Assembly: GCA_900239685.1 (NCBI GenBank)
Contig: OENT01000362.1
Span: forward strand, 62,001-126,000
From: Rotaria macrura
Taxonomy: Eukaryota; Rotifera; Eurotatoria; Philodinida; Philodinidae
Direction: 5' to 3'
Length of the DNA: 64,000 nucleotides
The notes under the pieces were generated by a model. It had not been told where the DNA came from. It worked only from the letters and a program-made list of their open reading frames with translations, and searched no databases. This document shows positions 1 through 13,596 of this stretch, in pieces. The position numbers and the translations under genes were made by a program. Position 1 is the first letter of the stretch. Each line of letters starts with the position of its first letter.

Positions 1-2285
1 AAAACAAAAATGAAATATTTCATAGTAACATAAGTATGTTTCTATTTTCTTTTAGATATAATCTAATTTTCTTCAGCACCACATTCACGATCAAGTAGTG
101 GAACAGATTTTGAAATGAGAAAAAATCTATGCAGATTATAACTTTTTCACACTTTGCTGAAAACTAAAGAGCGGCTTCCTGTGATTCACATACGATACAT
201 TAGACATCAAATACTAAGATAATGCAGATATGATGGCTTTTGAATTTGAATTAACTGAAGTTTTTTAACTAATTACAAAAAACATGCATGTAGATTACCC
301 GAGACAGATCTTTCTTAGTTTAATCAGCTAGATGCATATGGTAAAGTGACATCATTCATTGATTATAAGTTCATGTTACTATCATCAATTTAGATCGAAA
401 ATTCTGCATTTCAATCGTATTAGTGACTACTAAGACCCCGTGTTGTCGAAACTTTAACATTGAAAGTTTTTTTTTCTTTCTTTTTCACTTCGAACGGGAC
501 TGAATCGTATTGACTATGATAACTGATTCGTAAGAAAAAATAACCGATCGTTTAGTAACCTCTAATAGTACACGATCGAAAAATTTAATCTCACTATTCT
601 GTAAACATCCTATTTAATAGTTTTCTCATCATATTCATTTTCTTTGTAGTTGCCGGTTCAACTCACTCGAGTATTCTTACAATTCTGATAAGATAAAGCA
701 AAAAAATGTTTGGCCATTTCTGCATTGATTTTATTTTAATCTAATTCTTATCGATGTTTTATTGGGAAGAATTATGGTTCTGAATTCGAATGAAACAAAT
801 ATATGATGTTACGAAAGACAGAAAACGATGAATACATCATATTAAATTTAGTTACTAGTTTAGATTATTGTACTATTTTCGTTCCGTCTTAACTGTTTAA
901 TTTAAACAAAATAAGCAATATGTTGCCAAAAAACATGTCAAGCTATGCATGAATAGTAGTGTGAAGGCCACAAAAAAAAACAATCGGTTATCAATAGGGA
1001 TATGAGGAGAAAATGACACCCTCGTAAAAAGATAACATGATAGAATGAAGAGTCGAGTCATAAGAGTACGAATATTAATAGAAAGAGAAGTAAAATGAGA
1101 AAAAAAATCATGCCATGCAATATAAGTGCCAACAATGGCATCGTTGGAATAGTTTTTTTTACAAATTTGAGATATTCTTGAAGAGAACGACTTGATAATA
1201 CGAAACATAGATAGAACAAGGCTACTGAAATATTAAAACAAAAGAAATAAAAACTCATCATACGATAAAACATACTATGCATAAGCATCAAATCGATGAA
1301 ATTCATGAAAACTCGAATGTTTTTTTTAAATTTTTTCATATCTTTCTGGTATAAAATCCATACGTTTATTTACTTCGCTACTAAAGATATACTATCTCGA
1401 TTACGTTGTAAAATCGTCTTACGATTCATTGCGACAAACATCTTTATGCAGATAAAAGCAACCACAAAAGAAATACAGATTATTTTAAATTTGATAGATT
1501 TTGTTCTAATAACGTGATTTATCTATAAACGAGACAATAAAAATAATCGAAGCATAGTTACGGAACATGTGAAGCAGATCGAAATCAAAATTTAACTATG
1601 AAAAAAAAATTCATCATCAAAAGAATCAGTGGCACGTATCAAAGATCGTTGATATTCTCAGAAGTCGTAAATATTAATTCTGATTCAATTAAACTATGCA
1701 TCGCTACCTTTACATACAACACGCAATGTTTTTTGATACTTCGCTGGTTCATGACTACAGGCAATATTATATGTACAGATTGAGTGATCATCTATTCTAT
1801 TTTGAAGTGGATTTCTCAAACTCATCATCATGAAGAGTTCAGAATAGAACTGTAAGACGATACTTTAATCTTTGACATATGTTCAATAACTTATTAGCTT
1901 ACTCACTTAGATCTGAATGATTGTACCGCTGTAAAAAAAAAGACTTTTCTTTTAGTACTACTTCATTGACTATGAAATATTCTATATAAACGCTTTGTCC
2001 TAGGTCCATAAAGAATATCGCAGTACTTAATGAGTACAATATTGAATTGTTCGAATTCAGATACCCATTAATTTCTGATCAATCGACACGAATTCTCCGA
2101 CAATCATAAGATCGAAAAATAAATTCAACTTGAAAAAAGAATAGAAAACCCTTTCTGTGGATTCTATGAATAGCAATAGTAGACTATTTTTTACATGTAA
2201 GATTCTTCTTGTATTTTCTATGAAATTGATTTCCTATCGAATATTCGTCATTTTATTCTTGTTATTGTTGTTTTCCCCTACGTAC
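1..2285. other. AT-rich stretch, no exon recognised
   Basis: This interval lies downstream of the last listerin exon I can see. It is AT-rich with short homopolymer runs and no long open frame resembling a known protein on either strand. The preceding exon ends at a good splice donor (GGTACGT on the minus strand), so this is most simply the start of a long intron leading to the listerin C-terminal exons, which would lie left of the window. I looked for a RING-type C-x2-C/CPLC pattern on the minus strand and did not find one. Confidence 0.5.
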
Positions 2286-5200
2286 CTTGTGGATTTAGTT
2301 GTATATCATTTTCGAACATGGATTTCGTATGACTCAGTCTTTTTGTAACAGACGATACTTGCATTGATAAAGGATCATTAAAAACAGGATTAGCAGGAAT
2401 TAATCCAAGTACAATTGAAAGAAATCGATCGACTAATTTTTTGTCTTGTAACATTAATTTATACGTATATCGTTGTTCGACGGACGTATAAGAATTAATT
2501 ATATTAAGCAACAATTTATAATTTAATAATTCACCAATAATAATATGTTCTTTATCTGTTTCAACTGTCGTTGGTAGTGATTCTGAAATAACATCAAGTC
2601 CATGATCATCTAATAGATGTTCTTCAACGATATCATTTTCATTTAATAATTGTTTTATTATATTTTCTGTACGTTCCAATGCTTCAAGCATTGAACCCGG
2701 TAGACAACATGTTTTATTATCTTCGGCTATTGTTTCATCATTGGCTACTCGAATAAGTGTTGATGATACATGTGGAAGAAGTTTATTTAATAGATGATAA
2801 GATGAATATTGTAATGAACGATTAGGTGTCAAACAAAGTAAGTGATAGAGATGATTAAATACCGTTTGAATAGATTCAGATAATGTTGATTGATGATCAT
2901 TAGAATGAAACAATGGTTTTAGATTATTTGAAAGAAGATAATCAGTCGGAATAGTACAAATAGCCGAGCATATTGATTTAACCATTTCATTTGTTATATA
3001 GAACGATGAAAATTCAGCAAGAGCACCTAATATGAAAATTCAACATTATTAGATAGAATTCATGGAGTCTACATAATCTATGTTGTTGAATGATAATTAT
3101 AGTTATCACAAGTTATTGACTATTTTTGAGAAGAAATAAAAGATAGGAATGAAAATATCGTTTGAATTCAATTCATTGAATCTATAGAGGAATAAATACT
3201 TTGAATTTAAACAGGCAAAAGTTACTAATACTAAGTTACTCACTAGATAGCTACTAGAATTAATAATCTCTGTAAAACTTCATCATAAAAGTTTTACACA
3301 CAATAGGGAGGACAAAGTCAGTCTATGTAACCATCCGATGCATATTAGAATACAATAAAATTTTCAACCGAGAAAAATATTTCCTTGGCCTGTATCATTT
3401 GATTTTTATCAAACATCGTTGTATATTTTAAATTGGATAGCCTCATAAATAAATGAATACTTTTTGTTCCGATTGCAACTTTTATACGAGTAAATGGCAA
3501 CGAGAACTTACTAAAGCAAAGTTCATCGATCAAATACAAGGAGATGCATTACATTTATTTTGCTGGCAACAGTTTTGAAATAAATTTATTTTTAATGGTA
3601 AGGGAATTTCTCCAACGAATACACCTCGTTTGATTTCACATACTGTAATTACAAGGAGTACTAGAAAATCAAAAGCACGAACTCATACTTGTAAGCCCAT
3701 GAAAGAGAATTATGATAGTTGTAGAAATTATTTTTGAAACAAATTTGAGACCATGTACCGATCTGATACATCGCGAAACTTGTTCAAAGAATTTCAGTTG
3801 AAAGTTGAATGATCATTTTTCAAAATGATGAACTTACAAGTATCAATAGTCATTTTCTATTTTTCGTATAGGCCCATCATTCACATTGAAACTTCATTAG
3901 TTGACTTTTCCTACAATGGCTAAATTTGGTTCACAAAGTCTCTACAATGATTTGAACTCGATTTAGAAACTAAACAAATTTCGAATCTATGTATTAGCAT
4001 TTCATACAGAACATGTCAAGACATGAATCTATATTTGATATGAACACAGGGGATCGTAGTTAGTTGAAGTGTAAATTCTAATAACCGAATGTGGTTGTTG
4101 GTTCTTATTCATAGTTTCATAACTAACATGGTTGTACTTTTCATTATTATTATGAAAAACAAACTCGTAAAATGAACATAACTCACTGGGCAATGCAATG
4201 TAGAGTGGTAATAAACCTTGATAAATATCTTTACTATAAAGCAATAACCATTCATCGAGTAATTGTTTTCTCAAAGCCTCTGTTTCGTCTTGTTTTAAAT
4301 TCTCATTTGTTAAAAGTTTTCCAATTGTTGCTAATAAATTTGAAGCATGAATAAATAAAAATTCTGTTCGTAATGTAAATTGCTGATTAATTTGTTGTTG
4401 TATATTAGTTAAATTTTGAAATAAATTACTAATTAAACATAAAACATTATCCCAATGAATTTGCTTCAATGAATTAACAAATGTGCCATGATTCAATATT
4501 GAATTCCATAATTGTATTAGTTGTAGAATTTCTTTTGATGATAAACTTAATTTCATTAATATCTCTACGATACTATTCAAATAATGCTCATCTAATATAA
4601 CACCTAATTTATTCATACGTATTAATGATTGATTTAAAGCTGCTAATGTTAATTCTGAACGTCGTTCATCTTGACATTGTTCAATTAAATATGGTATTAT
4701 TAATTTTGATTGTGATTCACGAAAAAATGATGCTAATATTAAATGTGAATTTAATTCATCATGTTTATTGAATATGAATGTATATTGTATTAAATCATCA
4801 CGTTGATTTATATTTAGATATCTATCTTTTATTTGACAATACATATGATAGTATATTAATTCAGAATAAAACTCATTCGATAATGTTGATTTATCAAAAA
4901 AATGAAATTCAATATTAAATGTCGATAAATGAAATAAACGTTCAAATAATATATAGATTTGTTTCGTATCAATACAACGATATTGAAATAGATAGTAATT
5001 GAGTATTAATTGTTTAATTAAATAGTCATTTGACCATAGATTAGAATTCAATTCATATTGACGAATAATTAATAGACATAAAAATTGTACATCAATTAAA
5101 CGTTCATATTGGGAAAATTTTTTATTTTGACATTTTATTGCTATTGTTTGATCCGGTAATAACCAACCATGATAGATACCATAGATCCATGATTCATATA

Positions 5201-8200
5201 GAAAATCATCATCTAATAGGATACGATCGTATAGAACTTTATAGAACTTTTCTGATAATAGGTTTTGATCTTGGCATATGGATATAATTGTATCAATGAA
5301 TAGATCATTGTCAGATTGTGTTGGTATGTATGAAAGTATTATTTGTATTAACTGATGATACAATTCATTTTGTGTCTTAGTTGATTGTTTAACTGCAATC
5401 AACCATATTGAACGTTGATGAAGACTTAAATCAGAATTTTTTCGTATTAAATTATGAATATCATTTTGAATATAAAGTTGAAATAAATTTTTCGTCGATT
5501 GTTTTTCATATGATGTGTCGATAATTTGAAATAGATGTTTAGCAACATGATCAATACTTTGTATTAAATCATGTTGTGCATCAGAATCATTTACTGTTGG
5601 TGTTTGTTGCTCTAATAGATGGCATGCTAGATAAACGATTTGTTCTTGTTGTACGGACGTTAGAAATTGTGTTGGCTTCGATGAGCAAAGTAATGATGAT
5701 AATAATTGAAATTCTTCCGTTGAAACAGGAAAATTTAAATCGTTTGCTTCACTAGATTTTGTTACACTTGCTGTCATGTTCAGTAATTGTTCGAGAACGC
5801 CATGAGTTTGAAGCCTAGATAATTGATAATAAGAAACAAAACACGAACATTTTGATTAAACCCATATTTACCATGTATGAAATGATGGTGAAGATTCGTA
5901 ACGACATACAATGGAAGCCAATAAGAAATAAAAACGACGCGATGACTCAAGCTATGAAATTAATGAAAAATTAAACGTTAAAAAAAAGATGTTCTTCTTG
6001 ATAAAAGAAGTCTGCATAGCATTATGTTCAACTACCGTATCATGTGAAATTTTCGAGTAAAAAGAAAGAAATGTGATCAATACACATGAGATACGAAAGT
6101 AAGAACTGTTTTCGGCTTTGATATTCGTTCCTCAGAGTTGGTCTGAAAATAGTCTTGTATGTATTAGACACTGTTTGAAGATGTGAATCTTTTTCGACTT
6201 TTTGTCGATTGAATAAAATGTCAAATGATTGAAGATAATTCAAAAATTCGTGTTGCTTTTATACAGTCATCATTGATCAACAGAAGAAAAAAACACACCC
6301 CCCGTCACTCATAATAGCATATTGAATATGTAAAACAAAAGAATTTAGCTCAAGTGGATAGACTTGTTGTGTAGCAATTCTGCATTTTCTTCATGAAAAA
6401 ATGTCAGTTGATGAGAATGTAAAACGATGTACACTTTTTTTTGCAATTTCAAGTGTGTCAATTTGATTTCTAAACAATTTTTTTAATTCTATTTCAGCAT
6501 TTTATTCAGAAAAGAGATAGAAGGTAGAATCGTAAACTGGAGAAAAGGTTGAATAATTGCATGTTTGTGAAAAGCGAGAGAAAGATGCGGATCTACGATC
6601 TAGTGATAGAAGATGAAATCTTTGCCGAGAACATGGCCTATCGATAAAGTTCGAAAGAAAGAGATTACACGTTTTTACGGCTGACTCTTCAATATAGTAT
6701 ATCTGACGAGACGCGTTCGTGTTCAATAAATCTCTTTGTTTTAGATATGTTTAACAAAACACTTTGCACTCATTGAGAATTTCATCGAAATGGTGATATA
6801 TATTTGCCCATGTACTTGATTATTTTCAAACGTATATTATACTCGCCTAAATGTATTTGTAATTATAATATGAAGTCGATTAGTGTTCGACAGTTGGATA
6901 ATTTTTTTCGTCATATCAAAGAAAAGAATTCATTGGATAAAGATAATAGAATAATTTCATATATCTCAAAACGAGAGTCATAAGAAAACTATGTTAGTGT
7001 GTAGGACATCGTATTAGGATAAAAAAAATAAAATTTTCGTAGTTGCAGAATAGAAAGCACTTCTGTCAAGAATAAAACTAGTAAACTATAAGTGTTCAGA
7101 AAGATTCTAGAAAGACTAAAAAAACATGTCAGATTCGAAAGAGTCCATCATCAATATAATGTTTAGTTTCTTTTCTGACGAAACGAAAGAATTTCATATT
7201 CACCAGTAATTATAATAACAAAATAGATGAGAGATTATCTCAAGGGGGAAACGGCGAGACTCCAGTACTCCCAGTCCGTACGATAACTATGCTTCAACAA
7301 GTTTTACATATTTCAAGACTACTACCAAACTATGTTACGGCATATTATGGGGAGTACAGCCAGCACAAGTCCATCTCACAATAAAGCAAAAATACTCCGT
7401 TTTATTTCATTGACTTTCAATTCTGGAGTACGATGAAGTATTTTAGCTTTATTGTGAGATCGACTTGTGCTGGCTGTACTCCTAGTAATATACCGTAACA
7501 CAGGTGGGTAGTGGGCTTGAAATATGTAAAACTTGCTGAAGCATAGTTATCGTACGGCCTGGGTGTACAGGGAGTACGTTGGAGTACTGGAATCTCGCCT
7601 TTTCCCCCTTGGATTATCTTCATAGGGTTGACTGTGCATTTCAAATAATGACTGATCGTAAAAAAATCTATCTTAGCTGCATAGAATTGACGGTAACGTA
7701 TGCAAAGTTTAAACTTCAAGGTACTGAATCGATCAGCAAAACGCAAATATGCTTCCTCGCATGTAAGCGATGATACGTAAAAGCTCTACTAATTTTTATC
7801 AATCATCGAATGACATCGATGACTTTGTGCATTGGTGACAGCAACTATCACCATGAAATCAAGACATGAAATTTATCATGGCTTGACTGGTATGGCTGAC
7901 ATTTCTTTTTTTTGCATCTTTCTAAAAAAAACCGTTAAATGGCAGGTGAAAACTTAGGGTTCGATTCAAAACTAGCACAATGCAAACAAAGTCTGTTAAG
8001 TTGTCATATTACTTCCATTGAGACTTGTGACACATAATTTCTTTTACGTATTAGAAAAGATAAAACAAAGGTTAAGATAAACTGCAACGAAAGCAAATTA
8101 GCTAATCCAATATGGCCTACATTTAGGGGACATGCCAAAAGAAAAAACTACGTAACATAGAAGAGATGTGTTTCCAAGGAGAAATGTACTGGCTATGTGT

Positions 8201-11200
8201 GTATAGGCGTACACAATATTAAGTCTACGGTTATGTTTCGATAGTGTAAGATAACAGTGAACTCAACATATTCAGAACCCTTCATTTTGAAAAAAACAGG
8301 TTTTTCGATTGGCATGTTCACATTATCATAGTTCAAGATAATGATATGACCAATATAAAAATGAGGTCACTAATTGATCTTTCACATATCACAAACATTT
8401 CATTCAAATGTTTCTAACTTTCAAAATCAAATTTTATTTATCAGTACTAATCGATATACAAGTACATATTCACAGTGATAATATCGTATAGGTAGGTATA
8501 GCTGGAAGATAAAGTCTATTTTCATATAATAAATAAGACTACGTTGAAAATTAGGTAGGACTTTTTTCAAGTAAAATGTAATAAGTAAAAAGAACTCCAG
8601 GCTTGCGTCTTACTTGCATTAGATCAGCTAGTATATGTTCAACAACAACTTCAGACGAATCGAATGTACTTAATACTTGAATAGTTAATTCAAGTATGTA
8701 ATCAAGAGAACAGTGTTGTGCAATAGCAATTTTCATTAATGGTTTTGCATAATTTAAATAGAATATTTCCTGTATCGTATTTATACTTTCGTTTCCATTC
8801 GTTAACTTTTTTATTATTTCCATATTATTTGACGTTGAAGAATTTAGAATACGCGTAAATAAGTCTAAACTATGTTCAAATGACGTATGACTTGAATATT
8901 GAGTACAAAATTGAAAACAATATTGACATAAGTCAGTAGCGAATCGACAAAGATAAGTTTCTTTTTGATTACTATCATCTGTTTCATCATCATCTTCAGT
9001 TTGAAATGTTGTAGAATCAAGTGATGAAAGATCAGTGGATGATGATGTTATTTTTGTTGTTTTGGCAAAACGTAAATTTTTTAATTTCGGTGGTGAAAGT
9101 ATCGTTTCGAAAAGTATGCCTGCCTGTTCAAATATATATTTTAGATCAGTCGATTGATTTATCGTCGATGATAGATCAATTAATTCATGAAATAGCGAAA
9201 GAATATTGTCCAAATGGTCACTGTAGAGACGAATGGATGGAATTGAAGTTAAGAAATGCGTGTATTGACGAGCATAGATGCTTCGAATCGAACAATCTTT
9301 ATCAGTGAGTAAACGACGTACCAATGGAAGTAACTAAAAATAGAGTTAAAAATCAATAAAGGATTTTTCTTGAATAATAGTCGTATATGAAATGGATGAA
9401 ACAAAGTATGAGTTAGAAAAACAAAATTCTACTTTAGACATCGAGAAAACGGATTCGCAAAAAATGTTGTATGAATATCGTAGACAAGCATCGTACGATC
9501 GATGGTATACGACAGAACTATAACATGTGTTATTATCAAAAGAAAATGAATGATTCGAATAAACGAAAATTAACATGAAATATTACAAATATCATCGACT
9601 ATTTTTACAAGTAATCGTTTTTTAATACGATCTTAAACCATATAATACTATTAATGTCATTCAGATGACTGATGCATAATGATTTTAGATATAAGTCAGA
9701 AATAGATGAGTCTATGGAATTTCTTAAAGAAATTGTTTATTACTTTAAGAAATGAAATCTTTTAAGAAATCATGTACAAGATGAATATTGAAACAAAACT
9801 GAATGTTTATTTCGAAAATCTGTTGGTCCTATCGATGAATACATGAATCGTTTACAATAAACAGAATGAGAGTATTTCTGTTATACTTTGTTCTTTTTGT
9901 TTTTTCGTTAAAAAAATATTAAAGATCTATTCTCTACTGTATCGATATACTTTTTATAACACGTACAACAGATAATGAATATTTTCCTAGATGATAGTGA
10001 ATGATCAATGTTTCCCTATATACAACTACATCCTTTCCTAAATTAAATCATCTCATATGAGAACAAACGTTTTTTTTTTCTATTTTCATTCTTACTCGTT
10101 CATTAAGGAAACCAAGTTGTTCTGTTGAATGTTGTTCTAATATATATAGTAGACAATCCATATAAGCTTTCAATAACGAACTAACATTATTCATTTGCTG
10201 TCGTCCTCTAATCGATAAAATCCTACAATACAAAACTCAATCGATTTCTAAGCGTCTGAATTTCAACACTCAACTTACCCTTCTTCCATTGATTGGAAGA
10301 AATTTTCAATAAAACGATAATTAACATGATCTTCAATAATTGCCGTGGGTATTTTTTCAATGAGAGGTAGTAAACAATCTTTAACACCGAACACATTACC
10401 ATGACACGCATTTCGAAGAAAAGCATATAATTTCGGTAGAAATGCTTTCTGATAATTAACTAATTGCCAACAATCATCAAATGTATCTAAACAAAGTATT
10501 AGACAATCCCATATTAGTGGACATAATTTTGGTTCTGTTTCATTAATGGAATAGAAGACAAGTGGAATAATTTTTGTTTTATATTCTTGTATAACATCAG
10601 GTATTAAATTAATTAATTCATAAAGACAACGATAGAATGAACTTTGAATCTATTTAATAATATCATTGTATATTTTTATTTTTAGCATAGAATCAAGTTT
10701 TACTTGTACTGATTTAATTTTGTCTAATTTCCAAAATTTTCCCGAATCAAATATAGTTTTGAATTGACTTGTCAACTCCGAACGTTTATTCGCTTCGAAG
10801 TAGCTAAGAAATAATGCTATAGCTAGAAGAACTTGAGTGAGACGTCTTTCATGCGCATCATCGGTTTCCATTTCATTTTCTTTTCTAAAAATTGAAATTT
10901 TCATTTATAAATATCTACATATTGTGTGATATAATCATTACAAATTGCAAGGTGTCATGTGTAAATTATTGATATGCTATTCTATTGTTCCTCAACAATT
11001 TCAAGGCATTTTCTAGGTCAAATAGCATATTTTCTGCCGCAATTTTCATAGCTGCGTATTTTTTCCTTCATAGAAATGTGACATAAAACTTCAACGTTAA
11101 TGAAAGTCTTCGTCTTTGACTGTAGTAATTACGAAGTTGTTCAGAAATATCTTATTTCAGATTTACTGCATAATTTTCCCCATCAATCGATAGTCGAAAT

Positions 11201-13596
11201 TTGAATAATGAAAAGAACGTAGAAATGTTATTGCAGAATGTTTCACTTATGAGAAAAACAATTATTTGCCACAGAGAGATTCTAACCATTGTATGTCTCG
11301 ATTAGAATTAAATAGAGGTGTGTAGAAGCTAAAGACGTAAAACGTGACAAGAAATATATCTACTTGACAATTTCATCAATCGATACAAGAGAGATTGACC
11401 AGTCTTTTCAGTTCATGCTATATTCACTTATCTAATTAAAAATAACTATCATCTGCATGAAAAACTCAAAAACAAAAGAAATGCATAAAAGTACTGTGTC
11501 ATCAGAAGGGAAACTTTGTTTTGGGCAAATTAATAAATATTAACAAAGTTCTGTTTCATGTGAATGACACGAGATGCAATGTCTTTTTAATCTGCGTGAG
11601 AAAAAGAAAGATAATGGTTTGTAATGTGTCGCGAGCATAGGCAGCTAAAGATTGGTTCTTCTTCTGAAATAGTTTTCGATGATTATCATTTTTAATATGT
11701 ATCTTTTTTTGCAAAATAATGAGACACAAAGATTACTTCAAGTTATTTTCTTTCAATAGCTAGTGCTACTGTTGAATTCTCAATCCTGTAAATACCCGTG
11801 AGGTGATAGTCTATCAAATTTTTGTTCCTTGATCCCGTACGATGATCATCATTTCAGTCCGATAAAAGTATAACAAGCAAGAATGAATTTACACTCGTAG
11901 TCCATTGATGAAAAATCTTAAGTTTTATAGTGAAATATTTACTGTAAGTAACACATTCACAAAGAAAACACGAATCAGAGAGCAGCATCACTCAATTATC
12001 TTGCTTGTAAGAACATTTTATAGTTCAAGGCAACAATGTTCTTGTCTCGAAAATATTCAATTTTCAAGAAAGATCAATTGTTGCATCGGTTCGATCTCAT
12101 CAAAATCTCGTATTTGGGAATTCTTCACTTTTCGTAAAAATTCCATTGACTGAATGTAATATCTGTCGGATGAATTTTAAACAATCACTTAGCTCCTCCC
12201 CTGATCATACTATGAAGTTTAGACGCACTCAATTGGAGTTAACATGAGTTCTAGTAGAGATAAATCTATTTGAGTTATTCGGACTAAGGAAATGAGCGAT
12301 AGATAATTTATAGTTTTGATCCGTTTGCTAGCAAATAACCAATTGACAGTCAATCCTTGATTATTAATCTAACTGTTTGACATATAGTTGAGGTTGAAAA
12401 ATTTGACTGAGTTGTATTTCTTAGAACAATCCACTTGAAATGTGCATTGTAAAAAACTAATCAGTTTTTCTTGATGAATCTATTAATTAATCATTATCTA
12501 GCAATGAGCATCTGCTGATGTACCGGTAATCTTTGAATTATAAAATTGGCTAATATGATTAAGTCGAACAATCAATAGTTTCTCATAGATGATAGATAGT
12601 ATGACCTAACTAATGTTCTATTTATAGTCTTTCATCAGCTATTTTTTATATTCTTGATTGGATGGACGTTTCATTTCTTGATATTGTTCAAAAGGATAAG
12701 AAGGTCATATATGAGCAGTCTTTTTCTAGGATTCGACCTTAGGTGTTAGTCTTACTTGTCTTTGAGAACGTCTGAGCATTGGTTTATTTCGTCAGTGAGT
12801 GTCGACATAATTTCATTTCTTGCAAAATAAACAACTTCTGCTTGTTTATTTTGTCCACTAAATAACTTAGAATAGAGAAATTTTGCTTTTGATGCGGCTG
12901 GTGCATATGAATCACATTGTGCCATCAACCATATTGGAAGTAGAGTTTTTAAATGTGGTAGTAAATTTTTCTTCATCCGCATACCAATCTTATCAAATGT
13001 CGATTGACATTCATCACGAACACGTTGATCAGAATCCTACAACGATTCGGAATGGAAACAAAATCAATTGATCTGAAATTTTACCGTCGACCATTTACGA
13101 TAATGTGAAACAAAGAATGGAAGAATAGCTCGAATTTTATCGTCCGATTCATTGACATCACAATAGTCACGTAATTCATCAAAAGCCTTAAAAGACAATC
13201 TCAAAACTATTGAGATTTGAACATTTTTCTTGCTTTTACTCGTATTTTTGTTGTTGAATCTTTTTTTGTTAATTTACGTAATATAACACGTAGATCAGAA
13301 TCGATTTCATTATCAGCACCATAGTCATCGATGCCATTTGCTATTGAGAGTTCACCTGTATTAAATAAATGATTAGAATTTTTCTTGGTTTCTTTTGATA
13401 TGGACATATATGTAAAAGTCTATTTGTTTTTACCAGAAAACAATGCGAATGTAGTAGTTCCATGAGTTAGAAGAGTAGCTGAGGCTTTAGCACTGCTTGA
13501 AGGCTAGAAAAATTTCACTGATAAAATGAATATAGTTGATGAAAAACTATATACTTTAACATTTCCACGTGTTCTTTGTGTACCACGTTTGGACAT
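2286..13596 (-). CDS. LTN1: Listerin E3 ubiquitin ligase (LTN1), C-terminal end not in view
   Basis: Listerin is the E3 ligase of the ribosome-associated quality control complex; it ubiquitinates nascent chains stuck on 60S subunits. The start at 13596 gives MSKRGTQRTRGN, like the listerin N terminus. It is followed by DSDLRVILRKLTKKDSTTK (near 13300) and LLPIWLMAQCDSYAPAA (near 12900), both characteristic of the conserved listerin N-terminal domain. Exons near 13596-13555, 13503-13434, 13391-13210, 13190-13087, 13036-12755, 10890-10085 (several), 9333-8614, 5815-4060 and 3010-2286 encode the helical-repeat body; the last has SLQYSSYHLLNKLLPHV, matching the region before the RWD domain. The RWD and RING domains are not visible: the last exon stops at a donor at 2285/2286. 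Introns are mixed, some about 50 bp and others about 1.0, 0.75, 1.9 and 2.7 kb. Exact splice sites in the middle are uncertain and small exons may be missed. The family call is firm; intactness is not. Confidence 0.88.
7233..7240. repeat. 8-bp target site duplication (left copy)
   Basis: GATTATCT directly precedes the MITE; an identical copy follows it at 7612-7619. The exact match of both copies suggests a fairly young insertion. Confidence 0.88.
7241..7611. mobile_element. Palindromic hAT-type MITE with 8-bp target duplication
   Basis: The element begins CAAGGGGGAAA and ends TTTCCCCCTTG, a perfect 11-bp terminal inverted repeat. It is flanked on both sides by the same 8 bp, GATTATCT (7233-7240 and 7612-7619). 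The inverted repeat continues inward through almost the whole 371 bp: the left arm includes GGCGAGACTCCAGTACTCC and a GTACAGCCAGCACAAGT block, and the right arm carries their complements, leaving a short centre near 7420. An 8-bp duplication with CA-rich, G-run ends is the hallmark of hAT transposons. No transposase is encoded, so it is non-autonomous. It sits in a listerin intron. Short open frames crossing it are by-products. Confidence 0.9.

Larger units (their letters stand above)
5816..8613. other. Long interval between listerin exons, containing a MITE
   Basis: About 2.7 kb separates the exon ending near 8614 (donor CAA|GTAAGA on the minus strand) and the one starting near 5815. The reading phases of these two exon ends do not join directly, so at least one small exon or a different splice site lies in between. 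The only structured object I see is the palindromic element at 7241-7611. The rest is AT-rich with no recognisable protein. Confidence 0.5.

Noticed and set aside
6342-6400. tRNA-like stretch (TTAGCTCAAGTGGATAGA)
   Set aside because: It resembles a tRNA D-arm, but no matching acceptor stem, anticodon arm or GGTTCRA T-loop follows at the right spacing.
7417-7746. 109-codon minus-strand open frame
   Set aside because: It runs mostly inside the arm of the palindromic MITE and has no recognisable domain.
2286-13596. Treating the listerin pieces as two or three separate genes
   Set aside because: The pieces are on the same strand and in the correct order along the listerin protein with almost no overlap in homology, so one gene with long introns is simpler.
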